From: Neodontobutis hainanensis
Lineage: Eukaryota; Chordata; Actinopteri; Gobiiformes; Odontobutidae
Reading direction: 5' to 3'
Assembly: GCA_024349245.1 (NCBI GenBank)
Contig: JALDNG010000022.1
Span: 3,117,501 to 3,181,500, forward strand
Length of the DNA stretch: 64,000 nt
Shown: positions 31,505-43,539 of the stretch, piece after piece
Numbering within the stretch: position 1 is the stretch's first letter
Layout of the letters: every line of letters starts with the position of its first letter
Notes under the pieces: model-generated
The model's input: the letters and a program-made list of their open reading frames with translations, nothing else
Database searches by the model: none
Told to the model about the DNA's origin: nothing
Translations under genes and position numbers: made by a program

Positions 31505-32470
31505 GGTGTTTTGGGCACAGTTGTTTTTGTCTTTTCCTTTTGATTGCTGTAATTAGGGCGTGCATGCTTGGTTTGACAGGTTGGCACAAGGTGGCCAACA
31601 GTGAATCAGTGACTGACAACTCACAGCCAGCTAGTCCCTCTTTTGGAGCGTGTGTTTATTCTTGAAGTAGTTATTACATCAAGCATTTTGTCAAGCAAGT
31701 TTTTAGGTGGCTTACCATCTAAGCCTGTGTGGTAATATTTTGTTTAGTTGGAATAGATAAAATTGTTCAATTACTATGCAGAACAAACATAAACTTCTGT
31801 TTTGTGTGGTCATAGTTAGCAGAGCAGCTGAAATTGTTCTGTAAACCTGCTAAGTACAATTAGCAATGTATTTTTGCTAACTTATAGTTTTCATCCAATT
31901 GCTTCTGTGGCTTTAGAGGATTGAAGATGGCGACTGTGTAAGACAGACATGCCCAAAGTCCGGCCCGGGGGCCAATCACGGCACTTACATGTGGCCCTCA
32001 GCTTCAGAGATAAAATGTACTGTTTATGGCTCCAACAGCAGCAGCTTTATACAAAACCCATTCAAATCCAACTAAAACCTGTTCAAATATATCTAAAACC
32101 TACACTTGTAAAAAAAGAATGAAAAGTCGGCCCTTGGAAATTTTTCTTTCTTCAGATTCGGCCCGCTTTTCAAGACACTGCACTGAAGCTACCTAGCAGG
32201 TAGTTTGGACATTTGGGAAAGCCATGTTACTCTATTTCATAATTATACATCCATGTTTTGGGTACAGTAGTACTTTTTATTGTTGTAATTAAGTGCATGC
32301 TTGGGTTGACAAGTTGGCACAACGTGGCCAACAGTGAATCACTGATTGCCAGCTCACATCTTGCCAAGACTCCAGGGAATACAAGATGGAGACTGAGTAA
32401 AAGTGGTAATACGGCTTTGAACCAGGTATGTACTGAAGCTTCCCAGTTGGTAGCTGTGGTATATATTACA
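31505..32470. repeat. Local direct duplication, two diverged units
   Basis: Unit A (from about 31505) and unit B (from about 32250) share TGTTTTGGG.ACAGT.GT, TGCATGCTTGG, GGCACAA.GTGGCCAACAGTG, AGATGG.GACTG.GTAA and ACTGAAGCT.CC.AG..GGTAG in the same order. Unit A is longer because it contains extra DNA at about 31640-31905 and the insert at 31944-32185. Confidence 0.75.
31944..32185. mobile_element. Putative MITE (GGCCCG-type ends)
   Basis: It starts CAGACATGCCCAAAGTCCGG and ends TTCGGCCCGCTTTTCAAGAC, with imperfect inverted similarity between the ends. It sits within unit A of the local duplication at a point where unit B is different. Family not identified. Confidence 0.45.
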
Positions 32471-32479
32471 TAAATATAT

Positions 32480-35400
32480 TTATGTACCCATATTTTGACC
32501 ACAGTACATTTGATTGTATCACTGTAGTATGTTATAGTCTTCTACAGTTTGGGGGACAACTTGTAGCTTGCAGCTTACTTTGTGGATCATATTCATGCTC
32601 TCACCTCAACAGCCTTTTTTCCCAGCTTGGCCATTTGCCATAAGCCATCCCCCCTTTCCTCCATTTACTATCTATCTAATGTCTCTATCCATTAAGGGCA
32701 AAAAGGAAAAGCCTGTAATAGTGGAATTATAGTCAGGGTTGACCTTTGTTGTTCATGCACATTTTGTTTAGTCTGTGCTCCCATAAGTAGATTATGGGTA
32801 GTAGGCTTAGCATGGAGAATGTAGGCTGAGCGCTACTGTTCCATATCATACTGTATAACAAAGTCTAATAGCATACAAGTCTATTTTCCTTTTAACCAAT
32901 TCATGTTCTATGAGTAAAGTCAGTATTTAGGCTACAGTGTCACTTTAAATTCAGGCATTATAAACAGCATACCTTTGCATCATCCTTCATTTTTAAATGA
33001 CTACTTACGCATCAAGTCTAATCTAGTGGCAAGTCAAACCAACCCGACCAGGAATCGGAGCCAGGTCTTCCGTGTTCTGCTGTGATTACTGCACCACTTA
33101 CCCGAGCGCTACATGTCTGTCTCCACTCCCTGTACGCACATATATACAAAACTGGTACATCAAAGCCCAGCGCTCATTACCACGCACAGGATAAACATAG
33201 ACAGCCCTGCAGATGGTTAGCTCTCGAATAGTGGCTTCTCTGTATGGGGATGTTTGCATGTGTTTTTGTGAGTCGAGTTGGCAAAATGGAAGTGTCTGTA
33301 CTGTTTCTTTCCATGCAGGACTAGTGGAGCTGACCAGATGATTTCCTTCACAGCGGACCTCATTCACACATGCCGGGTATAACATTCACACAGCTTTATT
33401 GGTGGCAGTTTACGGGGGCTATCCATGACTCTCCTGGAAGCTCCTCCATATTATTTCAGGGTAACTGCAGGTTAATCTAAGCCAGGTGGGCCCTCCCTGT
33501 ATTGGCTCTGATCGGGAGCAGCCTGATTGACAGTGAGTTGTGGTGGTGAATCAGGAGTGTAGCTACCCAGAATCAGGGTCAAGATGGAAACATGGCCGTT
33601 CACGAGCAACAGCTGCTTTTCTTGGCCACAACAGAGCAAGCATTTCTATTCACCTGAGACTACTCTTAATTGGAATGTGTGGAGACATGTACTGGTGTGT
33701 GTCTGGCTTTTCTCTTTACTTACATGTGGTTAACTGGCTCTAATGGTCAAACAGTGTTCCAAGCCACCCATTGTCCCAATATTCTAACTTCCCCTTTAGA
33801 AAAACTGGATGTATTCACTGGAAAAGAAGCTAAAGAAATTTTTTTTTTGCATTGTCAAAATGACTACCAGGCCATGCGCTGCTCACCTCCGCTGCATTCT
33901 TACATAACATCTACCCAACTTGAATGTTTTAGGAATGGCATAACAAATCAGAAACGTATTGATGGACAACTTTGACACAGCAAATAATGTATCTTTGACT
34001 TACATTTCCAAATCACATGACACAAGTGAAACTTAATATTTGCATTAGTCTGTACATAGCCCCAGAATTTAATCTAAAGCTGCGGTAAACATGTGGTCCA
34101 AGAATCTCAAATCTGAAATGTTGAATTTATCAAGAAATACTGGTATCTTTTGTGTATCTGGACTCTTACTCTGGCACAAAATGCTAATGCTCTGATCAGT
34201 AACATCCCTTGTGGTCACATTTGTATTTGATCACAGTGAAGAAGACCAGCTAGGCAACAGAGCATAAACACATTATAGAGTCCCTTTATGTAGAAACTAT
34301 TAAAGGGAAACAGATGGGCTTTAAATTTCAGTAAAGAGTAAACATTCCTGTGATACCTTGCACTCAAAGTTACTTGGGCTTTAAAGCAGAAAATATAAAC
34401 ATATGGAGATGGAATAGATGCTACTCTAAGAAGAATGACATGTATGGGTTAAGTATTCTAATGTAAGATCCATTGATTTGTCTCCGTTTATCTATTTAAA
34501 TCAGTTACACATGGACCCAATGATAAAATAATTCTGTAGCTTATAAGCCAACTTTAAAAATACATTTAAATGCACTTCCAGGAAGAAAAATTATACTCCA
34601 AGCCACTAACCATTTCAAAGATCAAGTTCTGGTGTGAGTATCGTGTTCTGCTTATGCAACTCTAATTTAGGTGTCTCAACCCATAAACACAATACGCCGA
34701 GCGCTCTTTCTGCTTGCAGCCATGATTGTGATGTTAACTGCTTAGCAAAAGAACATGACACCCAGGGTGACACAGGGATTACTGGTTCTATATTTAGTGT
34801 TTATGTACATGAATATTGGCAGGACAACTCTGTACATGTGACACACACACGCACTGCAGTACAGAGATAATAACGCACATCTCCAGCACAGAACACATTT
34901 ACAGGTGGGCAAACACTGGCTGAGATACACAGGGGAATGTCTCAACTACGACAATGTCCTCCAAAAACTGGAATCTCATCGTAACAGTTATTATTGTCAT
35001 CAATAAAAACAGACAAAAAAAAAGATAAAAAGCATAATAATAATTTAAATTCCACCTAAAACATGACAATGCTTTGAGGGGTCTATACAATGCAGGTAGC
35101 TACTGTATCTCCCTTCACTCAAAGTGACATGAAACTGAAGCAACGGACAGTAATGACGGACAAAAGCAAATGTCATGCACCAACAAAGAAACATGGAGGA
35201 TGAAACATTTTCTCTTTTTAAGTTCGGTCTCCCCGGTGGCAACCTAATGTCAGGAGAACAAGTCTGGTAACACAGAGCCTCGCAAAACGGGCCACCCAGA
35301 CGCGCCACCGTCCAATGTAAACATAAATATACAGGTTGATTTTTCTCTACCAACAGTTCAGTCACTGCCACAGGCCCATCGGCTGTGTGAGTAGTCAGTC

Positions 35401-35495
35401 TGAATACACTCCTTAGTAGAATATCACTTCGAGTTAAATAAACTTATTTAATATATATATATATATTTATAATAGATTTATCTTTGCAGAGTCAT
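32480..35495. other. Intergenic DNA and ndnf 3' UTR region
   Basis: The part next to 35495 is ndnf 3' UTR of unknown length, beginning with an AT-rich run (35448-35475). No other gene was seen. Confidence 0.5.
33022..33112 (-). repeat. tRNA-like sequence, SINE head or pseudo-tRNA
   Basis: The minus strand reads GGGTAAGTGGTGCAGTAATC, then GGCTCCGATTCCTGGTCGGG, resembling degenerate A and B boxes and a TPsiC arm. It lacks a foldable cloverleaf with a clear anticodon arm, so it is not a working tRNA. Confidence 0.35.
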
Positions 35496-36889
35496 TTAAC
35501 AGTACTTCCTTGTTTTCACCAGTTTGCTCTGATATTTCACAGAGTGACCACTGTGTGCCACTACATAAACGTCCAGCAGGTAGGTCTTGCCTTGTTCTAG
35601 GCCCATGATGGTCTCTGTGGTCACAGCTTTCTGCAGGTTCGGACTATGGAAGTACTTGCACAAGACTTTTTCCGACTTCCTGCGTGTTTCTGGTCCGGCG
35701 CACTGGTTCTGTTCTCTCCGCCGCTGCTCCTCACCGTAATTCTCAGCTACTTCCTTGCGATATATGCAGTATTTGTTGCGGTCCTGCGTGCCCAGCCAAG
35801 CCACAGTGACCGAGGAGCAGGTGCGAAGCTTGTCAAAGGCCTTGATGCGAGTATCCTCAGGAAGTGAAGGGAATGGCTGCTTGCTGCTGGGTTTCGTAGT
35901 TGCCAAAACCTTTAAAGTAGAAGCTCCTTTCCTGCTGCCCCTCAAACGGATCAGATATTTTGCTTTGGGCTTCCCTCGCAGCTGGAATTGTCGCACCCCT
36001 TCAACATTTTGGGAGAGCAGCATTTTCCCATCACGCCTTACTTGAACTTGCACGGTGTCTAGGCAAGCATGGACAAACAATGTAACCTTTTGGTGGGATG
36101 ACACGGGGGCAAAGCGGAGGAATTTGCTACCCTTTCTCTTGATGAAAACGTCTGTTACTTTGCCATCTTTTAGCTCCACTGTCTTCTGACGAGCTTCCTC
36201 TTTTGTTCTGGCAAAGGTTCCAACGTACGCCGTGCTGGTGTTTGTGGCAGAGTTCACAGCAAAGACGTCAAAGTAGTACTGTGTGTCAGGCTTCAGCTCT
36301 GACACTGTGAAAATGTTTTTATTGCCGATACACACTTTTTGGATATCGGATTGTTTGGGCTTGACTGTGAATGCCCGCGAAATCTTGTTACTACTGAGTC
36401 CTCTGTCTTTGCCAAAACCATTGGAGGGAACAAAGCCAAAGTGTGCAAAGTCAAATGGGCTAAAGTCTCTTCCAGGTTTGGGAGCCAGCATGAACGCATC
36501 ATCAGCACTGATTTTAGCTTCAGCAGCGCACATGCTCTTGAAATTATGCTCCTTGTTGATGACCACGCAGTACTGAACAGGCTGGCCCATGAGGAAGCCT
36601 GTTGGAGTTGGTTTCCATGCTAATGTCACAGTGGTTCGGCCAAGTGCGGTCACATCCACCCGAGGGTCGTAGGGCAGCTCTGGATAAGGCTGATCGGATT
36701 CTGGAGTGGTGGTGGCGTACACTTTGAAGTTGCTGTCCTTCTCGGTGGATAACAGCTCTAGCTGATAGAGTCCAGACGGTGTACTGGTGGCTATGTAGGA
36801 CTCCACATCATTTCCTTTGTAGGTAAACAGCTCAGTGCCCTCATCCACTGTCACCTGCTGCTTCTGCTGGTCCAAAGGCTCGGGTTCTC
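35496..36889 (-). CDS. ndnf: ndnf exon 4 (main coding exon)
   Basis: The acceptor is GTTGCAG at 36890. The exon runs from GEPEPLDQQ to the TAA at 35498-35496 and encodes both fibronectin-III domains. The 3' UTR follows to the left. I could not place its poly(A) signal: an ATTAAA within 50 bp of the stop and more distant AATAAA matches are all possible. Confidence 0.97.
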
Positions 36890-39029
36890 CTGCAACACAA
36901 AAAGAAAACAATATGAGCTGTTTGTTTAAGACCGTCCACTGTGTTACTGCACATGCTTATGACACTCTAACACATAAACGTTTTGGGGGGTGTTTTGGTT
37001 GGTGATTTAAAGGATAATGCAAGATCTCACAGCGTAAAAATAGTTTCCTTCCTATTCTTTTATTAATGCACAAAAAAGGCAATGCCAATACAGCTGTGGC
37101 TGTAAACGTACAAATTGTGTTGAGTCACCTTAAAAGTTAGTAATTGTTTTTGCAAGAATTTTAAACTATTGACTGACATGCCACAGAAATTACTTCACAT
37201 AAGAGTAAACACATTTTGGGGAATTTGGAGATTTGTCTTAAATCAACAGTTTATAATGTGATACTGTCAACTGAGTATAGAATGTTTTTGGAAACTTGGT
37301 TATTGTCTTGTGTCTCCACACTAAAACTGCCTAATGTAGGGTCAGGGGGAAGCTCTGTAAGCCTTATGGGTGATTAGCCCTTCACATGGCAGCCGTGTTT
37401 TTACTGCAAACATCCCTAAAGATCATAGGCTTGTATTCACTATGAGGCTACAAAGAGACGCCTTGTAACTCGTACATAAGAGAGACAGTCTGAGCTTTTA
37501 CACCGGCTTCAGGAAAGAAACCATAATATTATGTTTGTCAACCAGAGAGTGTGCTTAGCGGTGTACTAAAAATTAATGCTCAAAGATCTGCTCCCAATAG
37601 AGACATACAGCCAAAGAGCACCAAAGGCAGGAAGGAGTTAGCTAGCTTAGCTCTTAATGCCATGCCTATGAGTTATCCCTAAGTTATCATTAAGTTTCTA
37701 CTTTTCCTTTGAGGTGTTAACTGTCCAATAAATCATTTGATAATATTCGATGTGACTATAGCACTGACACGCACACAGGTGCTCTCCTATTCACATTTAA
37801 ATAGAATGACTCGTCACACTGTTATGCTGTAAACCACAACTTTAGACCACAAGAATCTGCTGTGATAAAAGGACACACTCCAGATGGAGAAAGTTGTCTG
37901 ATGTCAAGAAAAAAGAGGAAGACAGGCATCCAGTCAGAAGGAAGTAGAGAAAGAAGAAAGGAAAGGTTTACTGCAAGATTTACCTGGGGAAGACAAAGAC
38001 AGCTTAAGTAAAGGGATTCTAGGCTTTGATTCAGCTGGATGACTAGAGCAAAGGCCTTCTCTGAAATTATAGACGTCAGCATGTCTTAGGCAGACATCAT
38101 AAGTGGTCAGACCAGACACTACGACTGTGACTTAATTAAAACCCCTGGAAAAGCCAAGCCTAACATCACTGCGTGGGTTAACTGTGCGTGTGTGGGGTGT
38201 GTGTGATACATCTATGTAACATGTCATTAGTCACTGGTGTCACTTCTACCTGATGCCTCTCCACTAGCCTCCTCTGGCAGCTCCTGCAGCGTGAGTTTCC
38301 ACTCTAAAGGAGCGTCGCAGGGTGTCACAGTCACAGACAGAGGCGTGTTGTCTTCTTCCACCACAAAATAGTACCTGCAGAAAAAAAATCATAGGCTATC
38401 AAGAACACTGTGAGCACCAGCGTTAGCCATATTTCAGCATAGTTTAATTTTAAATGATCTATGGGCTGAATGAATAAGCAGAGAGTTTCCACATAGTGAT
38501 GTAATTGCATGCTGACCTTGGCCTGTCTTTCTCTGAGACGACAGACACTCAGTTACACCAAGACTACCTACTCATCAATTATTTAGCTTTCTGCATCAAC
38601 ATACGGATCATGTTACATCTGCTGTTTTTACAGAATGTGGCTATCAGCTACATTATCCCTGAATTGGACTAAAGTGGAGTTACACATTTGTCATGTAATC
38701 CTTAGGTCATGGCCAGGCTGATCTGTTTTCTTTTTGAAATTACATATTACATGACTAATAAGAGAATACAGTCAAAAAGCAAACATTTGAAACTTTCTTA
38801 AAACGTTGGAGCTCTTTAGTCTTAGCAAATCTTACCTCTTGGGTGTGTCCCTGAACAGGTAGCCACTGATCTCAGCTCCATCAGGAATAACAGAGGAATC
38901 ATGGAACAGCGATTTGTCCCGGATCTGCATCTGGAAAAGGCCTTCATCCCGTGTGGGCAGTTTCTGAGCCACAGCTCCGAACACCAACAGCACCGTCAGC
39001 ACTGCGCTCCAACCTTTACACTGCCTCAT
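35496..39029 (-). CDS. ndnf: ndnf, neuron-derived neurotrophic factor (complete)
   Basis: NDNF is a secreted glycoprotein that supports neuron migration, growth and survival. In human it modulates FGFR1 signalling, and variants occur in hypogonadotropic hypogonadism with anosmia. Three coding exons (39029-38836, 38374-38250, 36889-35496) give 570 residues against 568 in human as I recall it. Residues 1-22 (MRQCKGWSAV..., hydrophobic core LTVLLVFGAVA) form a signal peptide just before the conserved KLPTRDE. An N-terminal NDNF-specific region follows, then a first fibronectin-III domain with a long insertion (about 176-332) and a second (about 446-566). NTS at 323 is a likely N-glycosylation site. 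The C-terminus TRKYC matches human TRKFC. The ATG lies one base after the acceptor in exon 2; open frame further upstream is intron. A probable non-coding exon 1 lies 6.8 kb upstream. No break or truncation is seen. Confidence 0.97.
36890..38249. other. ndnf intron 3
   Basis: Unique sequence with no feature recognised. Confidence 0.6.
38250..38374 (-). CDS. ndnf: ndnf exon 3
   Basis: The acceptor is TTCTGCAG and the donor TCAG/GTAGAA. It encodes YYFVVEEDNTPLSVTVTPC and LEWKLTLQELPEEASGEAS, matching the human protein between DTPKR and the EPLEQQ block. It is shorter than a typical open-frame cut-off and would be missed by ORF calling. Confidence 0.95.
38375..38835. other. ndnf intron 2
   Basis: Unique sequence with no feature recognised. 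Confidence 0.6.
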
Positions 39030-39030
39030 T
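38836..39030 (-). CDS. ndnf: ndnf exon 2 (start codon, signal peptide)
   Basis: The acceptor is TTTTTCAG, the ATG is at 39029, and the donor is AAGAG/GTAAGA at 38835. It encodes the signal peptide and QKLPTRDEGLFQMQ to FRDTPKR, with the final Arg codon split. Confidence 0.95.
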
Positions 39031-41250
39031 CTGAAAAAAAAATAAAATAAACACACAAAAAAAAAAAAATGTGTCAAAGGCTTTCCATATTCTCAAGACA
39101 CAAGTGGCTTTTTTATTGGATGTTGATCAACTGTTATTAGAATTTTAGGGCATGGTTAATGTTGACAGCAGAGAAAACTATTTATCATTTATTTTGTTTC
39201 TTAGTTTAAAGGTTGTGTTGGGTAGAGTCAATGCCCCCAGTGGATTCAAAGTGAACTACAGTCTAACTAAAATATTCTGTAACTGCAAGATGTTTTTAAA
39301 TTTGTTTTTCTTTTTTGCCATAATGTTAATAGAAATTTTAACAGAAATAGCAGCAAATACAATTTACTATTTGAGTTCATTTTGAATCTCTTTTTCACAT
39401 AGTGCTTTTACCTTAAAGTGCCCTGTTGCTGTGATTAACAGAATATTAAAAGTGTCTGGAAACACACTTTTCGTCTGCCAGATATTGTGGAGTTAAAGAC
39501 TAAGAGGAGAGTGAATGAGAACCGCAGGCCACATCCAGGGAGAGGGGATTAGATTAAAACACACATGTGCAAAGGAAAAGACATTAAGAAGCTCCAGGGA
39601 ACCACACCATTTTATATAAAAATCCCCGAATCCGTGTCATTTCACTTTTATTGACAGCCTTGTGAAAGTGTTAGCGCTGTAGAGCAGGCTGTAGTGCAGC
39701 TGACTATGGCTCTCATGTATTGCCTGTCTATTGATTTTGCTTCATTGATTGCAGCTAATGGGAACAGCCAAATCCCTTGTGATTTAATCAGTGTAATGAT
39801 GGCAGATTTGCCAGATACTTTACTGCCATTTAGTGCAAGCGAGATGGTGTCCTTTTAATGACCCCTCTGTGTCTCCCTCTCTCCGCTTAGCCCCTTTTGT
39901 CTCTCCATTATCAGGTTTTCTCAGCAACAAGTAACCTCCTTCACACTTGTCCACACACAGCCTGCCCCCCCCCTGCTTCTTCAAGACATCCCTAAAAAAA
40001 AGGAATCTAAGTAAAACCAGAGGCCTGGACATGCCCCTCACTGCAAACATGGCTTCATTTTTACATTTTTAAAAACAGCCAGGGAAAAGCCCTTGACAGT
40101 TGCTGTCAGTGTGTGCATGTCGTGCAGTGGTGTAAGCCCAGCCTCCTGTCGTACAGCCACAAGCCAGACTTCACAGAGCTCAAGGAAAGCCGCCTAAGTG
40201 GTACTTTGAGGTTTGACTCACACAGAGAGGGGAGATCCTTATCGCCTCGGCTTGTCTCATTCCACTTCACAAGCGTGTCGCTTTGAACAAAGACAAGTCT
40301 ATTAATACTCAAGACAGCACAGAGGTGGTATGTTCTGAGCTGTCTCTCATTCCTACATCTTTGCAGACACAGGGACAACCCCGCCCCACGCTGGTGCCAG
40401 TGCACATAACGCCTGCTTTCAGTCATACAGTAACAGTTTAGCACGTCGGATGGTCACATGTGGCGGGGCAGTATGACCTCCAATCAACATCACATTATTA
40501 ACTTGATCACAAATAGTAAACTACTTTATGTGCCATAATAAAGTGAAAGTTTACCCTAGTCTTTAAATAACTGATTGACAATGTGCTTCCTCATTTTAAT
40601 GAATGATACTCCTTGAGTATACTTATTTGTGTACTTGTCTGTCTCTTACAACATTTTTTTACAAATAAGAATAGGGTAATTGACAGCTATTTTGACCAGT
40701 TGCGGTTGACAGTCCTTGATGTGGAAGAAAAAAACATCCTGACAGCTGAAGGGTTAAAGCCATGTGATGTTTAAGGGCTTACACACCCTTTTTCAGTCAA
40801 ATGAGCCTAGGTCACACCACATCTGAGGGGCCGCAATTAAAAAACATATTTTAACACCAAAAAGGCCATTGTATGTGGAAAGTCCTAGAAAATATGCCAA
40901 TTTATGGACTGTTAAAGTCTCTGATGACACCATGGTCTCCCTACATGCACAAGTTAAAAAAGAGAGACAAAATACTTGTAGATATGCATAATATAGCATA
41001 GCAACAAAAAAAGTTACTAAACAGACCTCCATTGTTATGAAAAAGAGATTTGTTTATCGCGCAACACACAAGTGCGTAGCACAGAGTCTTTGCAGTATTT
41101 GTGAAAATTTGCAGCAAGAAAATGGTGATGGGAAAAGTGTCCAAGTTTAAAAGAATAACAGGGAGCGGGATTCCTCTGTCTTAGTTATAGTTAGTTTTCT
41201 ATGGCTTGTCCTGTAAACACAACTAATACAGCCAGGAGTTTTATTTTGGT

Positions 41251-41466
41251 TACATTTACATGTATTAATTTAGCTGACGATTTTATCCAAAGCGACTTAC
41301 ATTGGTCTACAGTAACTACCAGTGTTACAGCCACTGGAGGCAAGGTGGGTTAAGTGTCTTGCCCAAGGGCACGACAACAGTATGAACTGTGGGGAGAGTG
41401 AGAATCGAACCGCCTACCTTCTAGTTGAAGGACGACCACTCTACCCACTGAGCTACTGCCGCCCCA
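41251..41466 (-). mobile_element. tRNA-derived SINE, full copy
   Basis: Read on the minus strand it starts GGGGCGGCAGTAGCTCAGTG (A box TAGCTCAGTGGGTAGAGTGG at 41455-41436) and has B box GGTTCGATTCT (41411-41401). It ends in the AAGTCGCTTTGGATAAAAT tail and GTAAATGTA. It is closely similar to 55560-55762. Confidence 0.85.
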
Positions 41467-42025
41467 GTGGGTTATTGCATCATGGGTCCCTACAATATTG
41501 ATTCACTTTTGATTATATCCCAAACCCTATCAGTACCCTACCTGCCAGCACTCAATCAAACCCCATGACTAGTCTTTTCTTCTTTCCCACATGCACTAAT
41601 CTACCGCGCACTGCTCACAGATGACATGTGCATGTTACAGCAGTTGTCCTGGGTCAGTGCGGTTTCACAGACCAGCACAGAGTCAACACAGTCGCACGCT
41701 GGATCTTGCTTTTTTTTTTTTTTTTTTTTTACATACAACCATGCGCCGTTTCTCATACCACACAACTCCCTTACCAAAATAACACTTCAAAACCTTGCAT
41801 ATGGAACAAATAAAACCTAATGTTTAATTAGAAAGCAGAAGAATGTCCAACGGCAATTTGAGGAGGGATAATTTAAAGGCGAGGTCAGCCGCAAAATTGT
41901 GTCAACTTTGTTTATTTATACATTAGAAAGTTTTTGTTTCACTTTTACTGGGATGGGATTTTGGGGTGGGAAACATTGTGTGTTGTAATTGGCCGGCATT
42001 GGAAAGCTGAAAAAACGACAATGGC

Positions 42026-42270
42026 TTTAATCAAAAAATGAAACTCTGGTGATTGTTTTTCCAATGGTCTTGATCAATCTTTAACATTAATCAAATCAAC
42101 TCCACCCTTTGTGATTTTAAAACAGTGCCCTTTCTCCTGTAACGGCTTTGACCCTGCTCTCCATTGATGTGATTACACACCTAATGGGAAACCAGGTTCA
42201 AAGCCAAAACTAAATGTTTGCTTTATCTTTACATCTCCTGAATCTCTTCAGTAACATTAATCAAAGCTGC
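42026..42270. promoter_or_regulatory. Cluster of TCF/LEF-like motifs in ndnf intron 1
   Basis: TTAATCAAAA (42028), TTGATCAA (42070), ATTAATCAAATC (42087), CCTTTGTGAT (42107) and TTAATCAAAGC (42258) lie within 250 bp. The last fits the TCF/LEF core ATCAAAG exactly. AT-rich DNA produces such matches by chance, so function is only suggested. Confidence 0.2.
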
Positions 42271-43254
42271 AATACTTACACTTTGACAGATAATTTCAAG
42301 AGAAAATAAATGCTCCCATTCAAACTCTATATGCATCCAGCTTATGTGAAGTGGACAGATACTGATTATATCCTTCCAAGTATGGAGGTGTTTCTCAACG
42401 CAAAGCAGAGAACATGCGTGTAACAGCAGCCGCAGCGTCAATCCGGTTTGTTCGTTTGTGCGCGTACACGAAGCGCCAAACTGCCCCTGACCTCTCCTTC
42501 CTCCTCTCACTTTGTTCAAGCGGCCTCGCCTCTCTTCCCTCCAGCTCCTTGTCAAGACGGATAAGACTCCTGCTTGCTGCCACATGGAGCTCATTAACAA
42601 CAACGGCGGGGAATAAAAGACACTTTAATTTCAACACAAATAAAGAGACATTTAGGATTCCACCCAACGAGACGCCGGGATTTGAACTCCTGTGTGTGTG
42701 CAGATTTATGGTAGGGCTTCTGTAGTGAGCTTTATCATGGCTGTCACTTCAGGGCCAAAGAGGGGATTGCTCTGAGTGGAGTAGATGAAAGTGGGATCTA
42801 GGGATGGAAATACACACACATGCGGGACTATTTGGACCTGTTCGGAGCAGGTTTGGTGCTCTTGGACGGCTAAACAGCTCATTAATGAATTGGTAGAGAC
42901 TGTGGTAAGGGGCACGCGGCCAAAACATAGAAAGATTGTATCTGGTATGTCCATATGCAAACACGTGTCCAAACCATAGTGCAGCTCCACGAAGAATATG
43001 CAAGTTTAAATCATTGCTCGGGAGCTGTCTTCTCGCAATCCACAAAATCACTCGCAGTTTCTGAACTATCCACATCATCAGGGACAGGAAAGCTGGCAAA
43101 GAAACGCAACGGGAAGAAGAGCCCAGTTTCCTTTGCCTCTCATCTGCTTCTTCTACATCTCTGGAGCTCGTATTTCTAATAAATCTAAGGCTGCGTTCAC
43201 ACTGACGGCAAAAGTCTATCATACAAATAGGCACTTTCACTTAATACCGCAAAC

Positions 43255-43539
43255 TAGGGCTACACAATATTAGAAAAATGCAATATAGGATAACTATTTT
43301 GAATATTGCAGAAACAATATAACCTGCAATATCTGAACGCTATTAGACTAGGTTTAAACCAAGACTTTTTTACTTGGATGTAACACAGTTTGATTTTTTT
43401 TTTTATTTATTTTTGGGTGATTTTCACAGGAAAAAAGCAAATATCCATCACAAGCACGACAATTACATGTGTTCTTTATGGATATTGCAAATGATGATAT
43501 CATAATAATAATAAATATGTAATATACTGTGCAGTCCTA
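43255..43539. mobile_element. hAT-type MITE
   Basis: Terminal inverted repeats are TAGGGCTACACAATAT (left) and TAGGACTGCACAGTAT (right, reversed). Flanking 8-bp sequences CCGCAAAC and CTGAAAAC agree at six of eight bases, as expected for an old hAT target duplication. A degraded relative lies at 59640-59890. Confidence 0.7.

Noticed and set aside
33022..33112. Functional tRNA gene
   Set aside because: Box-like motifs are present but degenerate, and no proper cloverleaf or anticodon arm can be drawn.
39031..39077. Upstream ATG extending the ndnf exon 2 frame (MTHFFFFV...)
   Set aside because: It reads the polypyrimidine tract of the intron. The acceptor TTTTTCAG at 39031 and the signal peptide starting at 39029 are better.
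42395..43240. Overlapping open frames on both strands in ndnf intron 1
   Set aside because: No domain or splice pattern. GC-richer sequence and a MITE nearby explain the open stretches.
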